NCBI GenBank assembly: GCA_016169945.1
Contig: JADLSH010000369.1
Span: forward strand, 5,784,001 to 5,848,000
Source of the DNA: Trachythela sp. YZ-2020
Taxonomy: Eukaryota; Cnidaria; Anthozoa; Malacalcyonacea; Clavulariidae
Direction of reading: 5' to 3'
DNA length: 64,000 bases
Made by a program: the position numbers and the translations under genes. Below the pieces are notes generated by a model. That model saw only the letters and a program-made list of their open reading frames with translations. It made no database searches and was not told where the DNA came from. Of this stretch, positions 22,633-31,480 are shown one piece after another. Within the stretch, counting starts at the first letter, position 1. Each line of letters starts with the position of its first letter.

Positions 22633-24170
22633 TTGCTCCAAATCGAGCGAGCTTAGCTCCAAATCGAGCGAGCTTAGCTCCAAATGACTTATGACTTATG
22701 ACTTATGACTTATGACTTATGACTTATGACTTATGACTTATGACTTATGACTTATGACTTATGACTTATGACTTATGACTTATGACTTATGACTTATGAC
22801 TTATGACTTATGACTTATGACTTATGACTTATGACTTATGACTTATGACTTATGACTTATGACTTATGACTTATGACTTATGACTTATGACTTATGACTT
22901 ATGACTTATGACTTATGACTTATGACTTATGACTTATGACTTATGACTTATGACTTATGACTTATGACTTATGACTTATGACTTATGACTTATGACTTAT
23001 GACTTATGACTTATGACTTATGACTTATGACTTATGACTTATGACTTATGACTTATGACTTATGACTTATGACTTATGACTTATGACTTATGACTTATGA
23101 CTTATGACTTATGACTTATGACTTATGACTTATGACTTATGACTTATGACTTATGACTTATGACTTATGACTTATGACTTATGACTTATGACTTATGACT
23201 TATGACTTATGACTTATGACTTATGACTTATGACTTATGACTTATGACTTATGACTTATGACTTATGACTTATGACTTATGACTTATGACTTATGACTTA
23301 TGACTTATGACTTATGACTTATGACTTATGACTTATGACTTATGACTTATGACTTATGACTTATGACTTATGACTTATGACTTATGACTTATGACTTATG
23401 ACTTATGACTTATGACTTATGACTTATGACTTATGACTTATGACTTATGACTTATGACTTATGACTTATGACTTATGACTTATGACTTATGACATATGAC
23501 TTATGACTTATGACTTATGACTTATGACTTATGACTTATGACTTATGACTTATGACTTATGACTTATGACTTATGACTTATGACTTATGACTTATGACGT
23601 ATGACGTATGACGTATGACGTATGACTTATGACTTATGACTTATGACTTATGACTTATGACTTATGACTTATGACTTATGACTTATGACTTATGACTTAT
23701 GACTTATGACTTATGACTTATGACTTATGACTTATGACTTATGACTTATGACTTATGACTTATGACTTATGACTTATGACTTATGACTTATGACTTATGA
23801 CTTATGACTTATGACTTATGACTTATGACTTATGACTTATGACTTATGACTTATGACTTATGACTTATGACTTATGACTTATGACTTATGACTTATGACT
23901 TATGACTTATGACTTATGACTTATGACTTATGACTTATGACTTATGACTTATGACTTATGACTATAGTCATAGACTATAGTCCATGACTAAGTCATTTGG
24001 AGCTAAGCTCGCTCGATTTGGAGCTAAGCTCGCTCGATTTGGAGCAAAGCTCGCTCAATTTGGAGCAAAGCCCTCTCGATTTGGAGCAAAGCTCGCTCAA
24101 TTTGGAGCAAAGCTCGCTCGATTTGAAGCAAAGCTCGCTCGATATGGAGCAAAGCTCGCTCGATGTGTTA
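22633..24170. repeat. Inverted 21-bp repeats bracketing the heptamer array
   Basis: On the right, GATTTGGAGCTAAGCTCGCTC is repeated about eight times (23994-24165) with the variants GCAAAG and CAATTT. On the left, the reverse complement (GAGCGAGCTTAGCTCCAAAT) occurs about twice at 22640-22685. The ATGACTT array therefore sits inside an inverted arrangement. Open frames through the repeats are artefacts of the period being divisible by three. Confidence 0.9.
22684..23963. repeat. (ATGACTT)n heptanucleotide satellite, ~183 copies
   Basis: A nearly perfect head-to-tail array of the 7-mer ATGACTT over 1.28 kb. The only departures I see are one ATGACAT near 23492 and a block of four consecutive ATGACGT units at about 23598-23625. 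The homogeneity points to recent expansion. It lies in the first intron of the Calx-beta gene. Confidence 0.97.
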
Positions 24171-24199
24171 GGATTCAATGATTTACTCTTTAGGATTCA

Positions 24200-24690
24200 A
24201 TGATTCAATCTTAGGATTCAATGATATCATACAGTATCTTAAGATATCATTTTAGGATATCATACAGTATCTTAGGATATCATTTTAGGATATCATACAG
24301 TATCTTAGGATATCATACAGTATCTTACGATATCATACAGTATCTTAGGATATCATATACAGTATCTTAAGATATCATACAGTATCTTAAGATATCATTT
24401 TAAGATATCATACAGTATCTTAGGATATCATACAGTATCTTACGATATCATACAGTGTCTTAGGATATCATATACAGTATCTTAAGATATCATACAGTAT
24501 CTTAAGATATCATTTTAAGATATCATACAGTATCTTAGGATATCATACAGTATCTTACGATATCATACAGTATCTTAGGATATCATACAGTATCTTAGGA
24601 TATCATACAGTATCTTAAGATATCATACAGTATCTTAGGATATCATACAGTATCTTAGGATATTATACAATATCTTAGGATATCATCGGA
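24200..24690. repeat. 20-bp tandem repeat (GATATCATACAGTATCTTAG)
   Basis: About 20 units of a 20-bp repeat with higher-order pattern: blocks with AAGATATCATTTTAA inserts recur at about 100-bp intervals. The unit holds the palindromes GATATC and near-palindrome ATACAGTAT. Confidence 0.93.
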
Positions 24691-25571
24691 GATATACACT
24701 AAGCTTGGCTCGGGCCTATCCTTATATGTTAGAGCTCCGCTCGGGCCTATCCTTACGTCTTAGAGGTCGGCTCGAAGCTAAGCTCGCTCTATATGGAGGT
24801 TGGCTCGCTCGATATTAAGCTAACATCGCTCGATATTCAATTATTCAATTTTAGGATTCAATGATTCACTCTGAGGATTTGGAGTTTAAGAATAATACGT
24901 TCTTAGAAGCAGACCCAGAGCAGACCTTATTTACTTTGTTAAAAATATATTTAATAATGGGTAGATTTCAGATTGGAGACCTTAAGATTTAGCAATTGCA
25001 AGATTATTCCCCGAAGACAGACAAAAATATCTCTTTAAAGATACAAAAGACACCTAAACGAAATGCTCTTAGGAGCAGACCTTACTAACGCTGTAAAAGA
25101 AATTATTATCAATAAATGTGTTTTTAAAATTAATTCTGTGTGTGTTGTATGTACATTGTACAATATTTCCCCGTCCTATAAATAATATATTCTAAATTTA
25201 TTCAAATCTTTAAGCTAGAAAATCTTAATTGCCCGTAATTACCTAACAAACGCTAAATGTTTATATACAATTCACTGCTACATCTAAAACGCTTGAAACT
25301 CGGTAAGGTTTAAATCCCTTTAACAATCGCTTGGTAACATATATTTGTATTGCTCTATAAGACCTTAGACCTCTCTTAGACTATAAGACATTTCTCGTTT
25401 TAGAAAGCTATATTTCTACTTGTTATTATTTCGCATAAGGCAATACTAGGTTAAGCGTCGCTATATTAGTTGTCTAAGCCGTTTCGTATAAGGTGATATT
25501 AGATACGAGAATATATTTACTCTTTGTCGAAACGGACTGTGTTTGGAACACAACGCTTGGGAATTTTATAC
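24691..25571. other. Degenerate satellite edge and AT-rich intron
   Basis: 24691-24860 contains diverged relatives of the 21-bp repeat (GGCTCGGGCCTATCCTTA twice; CTCGCTCGATAT). From 24860 to 25571 I see only AT-rich sequence with no coding region. Confidence 0.5.
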
Positions 25572-25970
25572 GGACGCTATAGCTATTGTGATGGTTCATC
25601 TTAATGATTGTTTCGCCCAAACAAGCCTTTTGACTTAATCCCTTAATGAGTTAAGCTATTGTGTCAAATGCATCAAAATATTTATGTTTCTAACGCTTTA
25701 ATATGTTTGTAAATCTCGCTTGTATAGGCTTTACTAAATAAACGCTTGAAAACTTATTAGTATTGGTCTACTCAGAAAGAAATACTTCACTAGATACGAG
25801 ATTGAAGGAGTTTATAAATCTTGCGACAACAAACCCATATATTTTTGCACACAAAATATGCTGAACTCAACATAATGACTGTCTTGCCCAAACTCACCTT
25901 GCATATCATTATGACGTCAATACATAATTATGTTAATGATGTTGCACACTCTCAAAAATCTCGCACATCT
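25572..25970. repeat. Left copy of direct repeat flanking the Bcl-2/GRF cassette
   Basis: GACGCTATAGCTATTGTGAT (25572-25591) and, further on, a block of about 110 bp (about 25855-25965) containing TAATGACTGTCTTGCCCAAA, a TGACGTCA palindrome, and TGTTGCACACTCTCAAAAAT. The same elements recur in the same order and orientation at 30423-30690, where the 110-bp block is present twice in tandem. Possible terminal repeats of a larger insertion. Confidence 0.7.
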
Positions 25971-26010
25971 TTTCCCCACCGAGGTCAGAACGAAATGAAC
26001 CAAGCTATGA

Positions 26011-26373
26011 TCACAAACTGATATATAAAGCTATCAACGTAAGCGAGAGTGTTATTAAAATTGATTGTTTATTATTTTGTTTATGCTTTGGAACACTGAC
26101 AACTTGAAATGCCTCAACAGATCTTCGGACATTTTGTCGAATAGATTCCTCGCTATCGCTGTGTAAATATACGAAAGCTAAATAGGCGAAAATATGACCA
26201 AAATTTGTAACATTTATTTCTTTGTAGAGTTGTTCGTAATCACAAACAATCATTGAATGGTATAAATCTTCGTGTTGGTTCAGAACTGTATTTATATGAA
26301 ACGATAGGGTTTGTTTATCAATATCAATCTCATTTCGTCTTAACTCGTCATAAATTATATCTATGTTCTCCAT
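26011..26373 (-). CDS. Bcl-2-like tail-anchored protein (intronless)
   Basis: A 120-residue intronless frame with a good start context (GAAATGG). The central part reads INVTNFGHIFAYLAFVYL, which fits the BH1 region of Bcl-2 proteins (the hydrophobic helix pair around an NWGR-like motif, here TNFGH). The C-terminus ends in a hydrophobic helix ILITLSLTLIALYI after a basic stretch, as in tail-anchored Bcl-2 members. It is shorter than cellular Bcl-2 and lacks a clear BH2 tryptophan. Short intronless Bcl-2 homologues are known in several DNA viruses, and host genes usually have introns. It lies 175 bp downstream of, and co-oriented with, the GRF-finger ORF. Function, if any, would be inhibition of apoptosis; I infer this from fold only. 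It could also be a retrocopy. Confidence 0.5.
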   Translation of the reverse strand: MENIDIIYDELRRNEIDIDKQTLSFHINTVLNQHEDLYHSMIVCDYEQLYKEINVTNFGHIFAYLAFVYLHSDSEESIRQNVRRSVEAFQVVSVPKHKQNNKQSILITLSLTLIALYISL

Positions 26374-26548
26374 TTCACCGTCTCACCACAAAGGTTACAA
26401 GGCAAGTGAGACATACATGTTATTGCATCTCAATAATATGTAAATTCGTGGATCGCTTTATAATGACTTAGCGACGCATATAGCAACGAAAAAAGCACAC
26501 AACACAGTGTTTTTTAAAACATATTTATTGTCACATATATAAATACAG

Positions 26549-27175
26549 CTAAAAGATGTCTATTTCATCAAGTTCACTTGTTAAAGCATTAACAGATTTA
26601 AGAAATGTATATTCCGCGTATGCCTCTTTAGTGTTAGATTTAGTACTATTAAATATCTCTCCTGTCTCTTCAATCTTGTACCGGTATTGTAGTGGATTAC
26701 TGAAAAGTTCGATGCCAGTATTGATCACACGAGGTTCGTGCTTCTTCCATTCGAAGAAACCACAAGCGTCTTCTTTGGGGCAGCAGTAAAATAGACGGTT
26801 TTGATTTGGTCCATCTTTCTTGACTTTTCGTTCACAGCATACCATTCCATGTTGGCATATAGGTCTTGGCTCTTCGAATACATCCCCCCATTGCCAAAAT
26901 TTGCAGGGATTCTCTCGTTCAGAACATACAAAGTACGGTCGTCCATAGTTTTGTTTCATCTTATCTTTAACTGTACGTAACTTTGCTAGTTTTTGATGTG
27001 TAGGGCACACAGGATGTTGAGGACCACTCTTTCTAAAATCTTCTACGGCTTTCGTGAACATATAACAATCTTCATCTCGGCAAAAGAACTCACAGCTAGG
27101 TTTTTGTCCACAGAACCAAAATGTACCATGGTTTGTAGTCGAATAGGACGCAGGTTTTCCATGTAGACACTCCAT
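26549..27175 (-). CDS. Triple GRF-type zinc finger protein (intronless)
   Basis: A 208-residue frame beginning at an ATG in good context (ACGATGG) with three consecutive GRF-like zinc-finger units. Unit 1 (residues 3-48) has C-x-H...FWFCGQKPSCEFF; unit 2 (56-104) has CPTH...GRPYFVCSERENPCKFWQW; unit 3 (107-150) has CQHG...NRLFYCCPKEDACGFFEW. GRF fingers bind single-stranded DNA in NEIL3, APE2, TOP3A and ZGRF1. The remaining C-terminal 55 residues carry no recognised domain, and no enzyme domain is attached. A polyadenylation signal (AATAAA, complement of 26524-26529) follows the stop closely. A palindromic MITE inserted at 27217 sits about 40 bp upstream of the start, so the original promoter has been displaced. 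Confidence 0.7.
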   Translation of the reverse strand: MECLHGKPASYSTTNHGTFWFCGQKPSCEFFCRDEDCYMFTKAVEDFRKSGPQHPVCPTHQKLAKLRTVKDKMKQNYGRPYFVCSERENPCKFWQWGDVFEEPRPICQHGMVCCERKVKKDGPNQNRLFYCCPKEDACGFFEWKKHEPRVINTGIELFSNPLQYRYKIEETGEIFNSTKSNTKEAYAEYTFLKSVNALTSELDEIDIF

Positions 27176-27344
27176 CGTATCGCTTGTAAATGATGCTCAA
27201 ACAAAGCTGGGTAAAATACAGGGTGTATAAAAAAAAACGCAACCTCGGAATTTCCCAAGAAATCCACTTTGTTCTTAAGAACAAAAGATTTTATGCCCCT
27301 GGGAATTTAAAATAGCTTCTAATCGTATTCCAGGGGTTTGTTGG

Positions 27345-27485
27345 AAAACGCGGACTGCGGACTGCGGACTGCGGACTGCGGACTGCGGACTGCGGACTGC
27401 GGACTGCGGACTGCGGACTGCGGACTGCGGACTGCGGACTGCGGACTGCGGACTGCGGACTGCGGACTGCGGACTGCGGACTGCC
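27345..27485. repeat. (CGGACTG)n heptamer array in left foldback arm
   Basis: About 19 uninterrupted copies of the heptamer GCGGACT. The inverse array in the other arm (29838-30021) has about 26 copies, so the two arms have changed length independently. Confidence 0.97.
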
Positions 27486-27951
27486 TCTTCATTTATAGAA
27501 AATCTTTTGCCTTTGGGTTGTGGGAGAAATATTGTCGCACTACTGCGCATGCCCATCTCGAAGTTTATGCGGATATTTATAGAAAATATTTGGTGGTTGG
27601 GTTGTGGGAGAAATATTGTCGCACTACTGCGCATGCCCATCTCGAAGTTTATGAAAAATACGATATTGTTATTAAATAATTTATAATAAAAGCTATAAAT
27701 GTTCAACCTTCCATTAGCTCTCTCTTCAAATCGCCGGTGCGCTAGTGTAGTTGTCTATACACTCGCTTTTATACTCTATACCACATATCTTAACCTAACA
27801 TATGCACGCAACTTACTGATTGACGATTGTGTTGTTGTTCTTTACCCATTATATGCTTTTGTTGATCTGTAGTGAACAAATACGTTGAATTACCCTGCGA
27901 TTAACATTTTGAAAAACATGATGGCAAGAACGCAATCAACGTCATTTTTAA

Positions 27952-28320
27952 ATGTTTATTGTTCAAAGTTTGTCTGATGTTTATTGTTCAAATGTTTGCT
28001 CGGGAATGCTCCTTTTTACGCGTTATGATAAAATTTGTAAAAACACATGTCAAATGAATTATAAGCACACCGATAAAGATTATATTTTTCCTTTTACATA
28101 TATTCATGCAATAAAAGAGACAAAATCGCGGATCTTCTCTGAGATTGGGATGTTTAAATACACGATGTTTTTCTTTAACAATCATGTTTTTCTACATGGA
28201 TATTGTGAAAAATATAAAATTTCAATGAACATATATCTTAACATGTACTATTATGCAGTGGCGGAAGAATATGCAGGTTGCTGGCGTAGCTGTTGCGCGA
28301 AGCCGTTGTTTGCTATGTAA
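27952..28320 (+). CDS. Unrecognised ORF in foldback core
   Basis: A 122-residue open frame spanning most of the core between the foldback arms. It is rich in Tyr, Phe, Lys and Cys (for example FPFTYIHAIKETK, MFFFNNHVFLHGYCEKY). I recognise no domain and no transposase motif. Cores of Mutator-like elements often hold captured host DNA, so this may be a captured fragment or chance. Confidence 0.25.
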   Translation: MFIVQSLSDVYCSNVCSGMLLFTRYDKICKNTCQMNYKHTDKDYIFPFTYIHAIKETKSRIFSEIGMFKYTMFFFNNHVFLHGYCEKYKISMNIYLNMYYYAVAEEYAGCWRSCCAKPLFAM

Positions 28321-28637
28321 GAATTATGTGTAATTATAGGACAATGCTGTGGCGTTGGTTGAGGCTGTAACGCTTGTAGTGCAACTCTCTGCGGTGCCGT
28401 GGTGGCTGAAACTGTACTGCTCAGTGCTCCCTGTACAGATGGTGGTAATGTGGTATTGGTTGTAAAAATTGTGCTGGTAATTGTGATAAAACACCACACA
28501 TTTAAAAATGACGTTGATTGCGTTCAAGAGTACATGTTAAGAAAGTAAAAACTCTTGCCATCATGTTTTTCAAAATGTTAATCGCAGGGTAATTCAACGT
28601 ATTTGTTCACTACAGATCAACAAAAGCATATAATGGG

Positions 28638-29465
28638 CAGTCCTTGAAACTCAGGTCGGCATTCGGCAATGCCGACCTAAATGCCGACCTGCAAAGCGAT
28701 ATGTGTAGATTTAGGTCGGCAAAATTTTGCCGACCTACTTTCAAATACGTCTCGGCATCTTTCACATACGCATTTTCAACGATGATGTTTTAATTATCAG
28801 GTTTTGATCATTAGCTTGCGTATCAAAATACGCTTTGCGAGTATCAAATTTAATTAAATCACCATTGATTGACATGTTTACGTACAAGCAAATACATATT
28901 TTCGTGCAGGGGTTTTCCCAGTGGGACCAGTGGGTTTTCCCCATTTTTCAGCACAACTGTTTTTGCGTATTTATAGTCTACAGGTTTAAAATAAGCATTG
29001 TTTTAGGGAAAAAATGCTTAATTGTAGTGTCTAGTGAGTATCTTGTTACTGCAAGTGTTTGAGTAGCGTGCAAGATTTTCCAGACATTGGCAATTGACAC
29101 TTGAACTATTATGTAAAAGTACTGTAATCTTAACATGTAATGACTAAATATACAACAACAAGACCTTAGCTAGCATGACTCCCGTGAATAGGCAAATATT
29201 TTAGCACTCACGATCTTGTCATTGGCTGTCAATGGAATTTGCTTGCTCATGGTCATGCTATATGTACATGCACTGTTCGATTGGAGTTCATACATTTTGT
29301 TAGTTGTTTTGTTTGCTATTGGCATTGATTGCAATTAATTGCGGTTTATAAATACGCGTATTATTTGTTTGGATTATTATACGTTTGGATTATTGTCTAT
29401 TTGTTTTCGGAAAATATTTGCCGACCTAGATTGAGAATTATCGCTTTCGGGAGTTTCAAGGACTG
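28638..29465. mobile_element. 828-bp nonautonomous DNA element with 6-bp target duplication
   Basis: Terminal inverted repeats CAGTCCTTGAAACTC and GAGTTTCAAGGACTG are perfect, and AATGGG flanks both sides (28632-28637 and 29466-29471). The other foldback arm keeps the uninterrupted site (CCCATT at 27844-27849), directly confirming the insertion. Subterminal palindromes of AGGTCGGC/GCCGACCT occur at both ends (28652-28735; about 29420). No transposase frame. A 6-bp duplication is unusual among major superfamilies, so I leave it unassigned. Confidence 0.9.
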
Positions 29466-29837
29466 AATGGGTAAAGAACAACAACACAATCGTCAATCAG
29501 TATAAAGTTGCGTGCATATGTTAGGTTAAGACATGTGGGTATAGAGTATAAAAAGCGAGTGTATAGACAACTACACTAGCGTACCGGCGATTTGAAGAGA
29601 GAGCTAATGAAAGGTTGAACATTTAAAGCTTTTATTATAAATTATTTAATAACAATATCGTATTTTTCATAAACTTCGAGATGGGCATGCGCAGTAGTGC
29701 GACAATATTTCTCCCACAACCCAACCACCAAATATTTTCTATAAATATCCGCATAAACTTCGAGATGGGCATGCGCAGTAGTGCGACAATATTTCTCCCA
29801 CAACCCAAAGGCAAAATATTTTCTATAAATGAAGAGG

Positions 29838-30021
29838 CAGTCCGCAGTCCGCAGTCCGCAGTCCGCAGTCCGCAGTCCGCAGTCCGCAGTCCGCAGTCCG
29901 CAGTCCGCAGTCCGCAGTCCGCAGTCCGCAGTCCGCAGTCCGCAGTCCGCAGTCCGCAGTCCGCAGTCCGCAGTCCGCAGTCCGCAGTCCGCAGTCCGCA
30001 GTCCGCAGTCCGCAGTCCGCG
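29838..30021. repeat. (CAGTCCG)n heptamer array in right foldback arm
   Basis: About 26 perfect copies, inverse of the array at 27345-27485. Frames reading SAVRSPQ are artefacts. Confidence 0.97.
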
Positions 30022-30176
30022 TTTTCCACCAAACCTATTCCAGGAGCATAACTGTCAAATTACTAATAGGTCGTATTACTATTTTAAATTCCCCAGGGGC
30101 CCAAAATCTTTTGTGCTTAAGAACAAAGTGGATTTCTTGGGAAATTCCGAGGTTGCGTTTTTTTTGATACACCCTG

Positions 30177-30416
30177 TACAGGGTGTATCAAAAAACAACC
30201 TCAGATTTTCCCAAATCACTTTGTTTTAAACAAAGATTTTAGGCCCCTGGGAATTTAAAATAGCTTCTAATCGTATTCCAGGAGCATAACTGTCGAATTA
30301 CTAATAGGTCGTATTACTATTTTAAATTCCCCAGGGGCCTAAAATCTTTTGTGCTTAAGAACAAAGTGGATTTCTTGGGAAATTCCGAGGTTGCGTTTTT
30401 TTTGATACACCCTGTA
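30177..30416. mobile_element. Intact 240-bp palindromic mariner-type MITE
   Basis: Starts TACAGGGTGTATC and ends GATACACCCTGTA, sharing its TA with the neighbouring element. Internally palindromic around CTTCTAATCG...ATTACTAATAGG, with arms bearing CCCCTGGGAATTTAAAATAG. It shows what the split copy at 27217-30178 looked like before interruption. Confidence 0.88.
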
Positions 30417-30422
30417 TATAGG

Positions 30423-30700
30423 GACGCTATAGCTATTGTGATAAAAGCGTAAGGATTAACTCTTTTTGTGACGAAAATGCTGAGCTCAGCTTAATGACTG
30501 TTTTGCCCAAACTTGCCTTGCATATCATCATGACGTCAATACATAATTAATGAATGTTAATGATGTTGCACACTCTCAAAACTCAACATAATGACTGTTT
30601 CGCCCAAACTCACCTTGTATATCATTATGACGTCAATACATAATTATGTTAATGATGTTGCACACTCTCAAAAATCTCGCACACTCACACACACTCTCGC
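30423..30700. repeat. Right copy of direct repeat flanking the cassette
   Basis: Begins GACGCTATAGCTATTGTGAT, then two tandem units (about 30480-30575 and 30586-30680) each with TTGCCCAAAC or CGCCCAAACT, TGACGTCA and TTGCACACTCTCAAAA. A short CACACTCTCGCACA run ends it. Same orientation as 25572-25970. Confidence 0.7.
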
Positions 30701-30859
30701 ACACTCTCAAAAAAGGGGGTCGAACGGTACCTACACTACTACTCCTCTACTAACGTCAAACAGCAAAACTGAAACGGCTTATTTAGTGCGATTATTTGTG
30801 TATCCTATCAAGTTAACGCCGCGCTAGCCGATTGCGGTAAACGTCAAGCTTTAACTCTT

Positions 30860-31000
30860 TATTACCCCGATTAAGCGCCGCACCATAGTTAGACAAGTGC
30901 GGCGCTTAATCGGGAGCGGCGCTTATTAAATTATTTTAATCCTAGGTGCGGCGCTTAACCGGGAGCGGCGCTTAACCGGGAGCGGCGCTAAAACGAGCAT
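30860..31000. repeat. GCGGCGCTTAA(C/T)CGGGA repeats
   Basis: An inverted pair (CCCGATTAAGCGCCGCACC at 30866 and GTGCGGCGCTTAATCGGGA at 30898) is followed by three more direct copies of GGCGCTTAACCGGGA. This looks like the end of a palindromic MITE family. Confidence 0.6.
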
Positions 31001-31480
31001 TTACGGTATTCTTATACTCAATTGACGAACTCCACAGTTTTAGAGACAGAGTATACATACAAAATAAGCCAGCCCGCTAGGTTTATACACGACAATTATA
31101 TGCACGCTACACAAATATGTCAGTAAAATACATAAAATATAAAGTAACATAACCTAAATTCAAAGCAAGTCCAGTTTACTCAAAAATGTGTGCAATTTAA
31201 AAATTCAAAACATAAGAACGTAAACAAACTTAGTTCGGATATCTCCAATGAATGCCTCGTGTTGTCAAAATGAATGATCGAACCATTTATGGGCATAAGC
31301 GTAAACGAGCGTAATTCGGAAATCGTCGAAAAAATCCCCAGCCACACCGCCCAATTACAGATGCAGTTGATAGCATATACGTCTCCTGTTACACAGTAAC
31401 AGTAGACGCAAAAACTGTCGGCAGCTCAGTATATATATAATATGCAAAGTAAATACTGTAAAATAATAGTGTTAACTTAC
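31001..31480. other. Start of intron 1 of the Calx-beta gene
   Basis: AT-rich sequence up to the exon 1 donor. 31225-31320 contains a block (CGAACCATTTATGGGCATAAG, within it GTTGTCAAAATGAATGATCG) that recurs inverted at about 36462-36560, upstream of the gene, so it is a dispersed repeat. Confidence 0.55.

Larger units (their letters stand above)
27335..30035. mobile_element. Mutator-like foldback element with >600-bp arms
   Basis: The ends GGTTTGTTGGAAAACG (27335) and the near-complement CGTTTTCCACCAAACC (to 30035) are flanked by a perfect 9-bp direct repeat TATTCCAGG (27326-27334 and 30036-30044), which also matches the intact site in the neighbouring MITE. Inverted arms run 27335-27955 and 28498-30035. 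Each contains the CGGACTG heptamer array and two tandem copies of a segment with GGGTTGTGGGAGAAATATTG. Long inverted arms with a 9-bp duplication are typical of Mutator-like elements. The right arm carries an 828-bp insertion and a 28-bp one. The 542-bp core (27956-28497) holds an open frame of unknown nature. Confidence 0.85.
27217..30178. mobile_element. Palindromic mariner-type MITE split by a larger element
   Basis: Ends read TACAGGGTGTAT and its complement ATACACCCTGTA, with TA at both borders as in mariner-type elements. The outer 118 bp (27217-27334) and the last 143 bp (30036-30178) match the two halves of the intact 240-bp copy at 30177-30416. The centre is interrupted by the foldback at 27335-30035. 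Confidence 0.85.

Noticed and set aside
22684..23963. Possible CRISPR or telomere-like array
   Set aside because: No spacers, 7-bp unit repeated head to tail, and not a telomere motif; it is a simple satellite in a eukaryotic intron.
23984..24203. Leucine- and serine-rich short ORFs
   Set aside because: Products of the 21-bp repeat on both strands.
27338..30167. ORFs rich in TADCGLR or SAVRSPQ
   Set aside because: Frames across the CGGACTG heptamer arrays; artefacts of the repeat.
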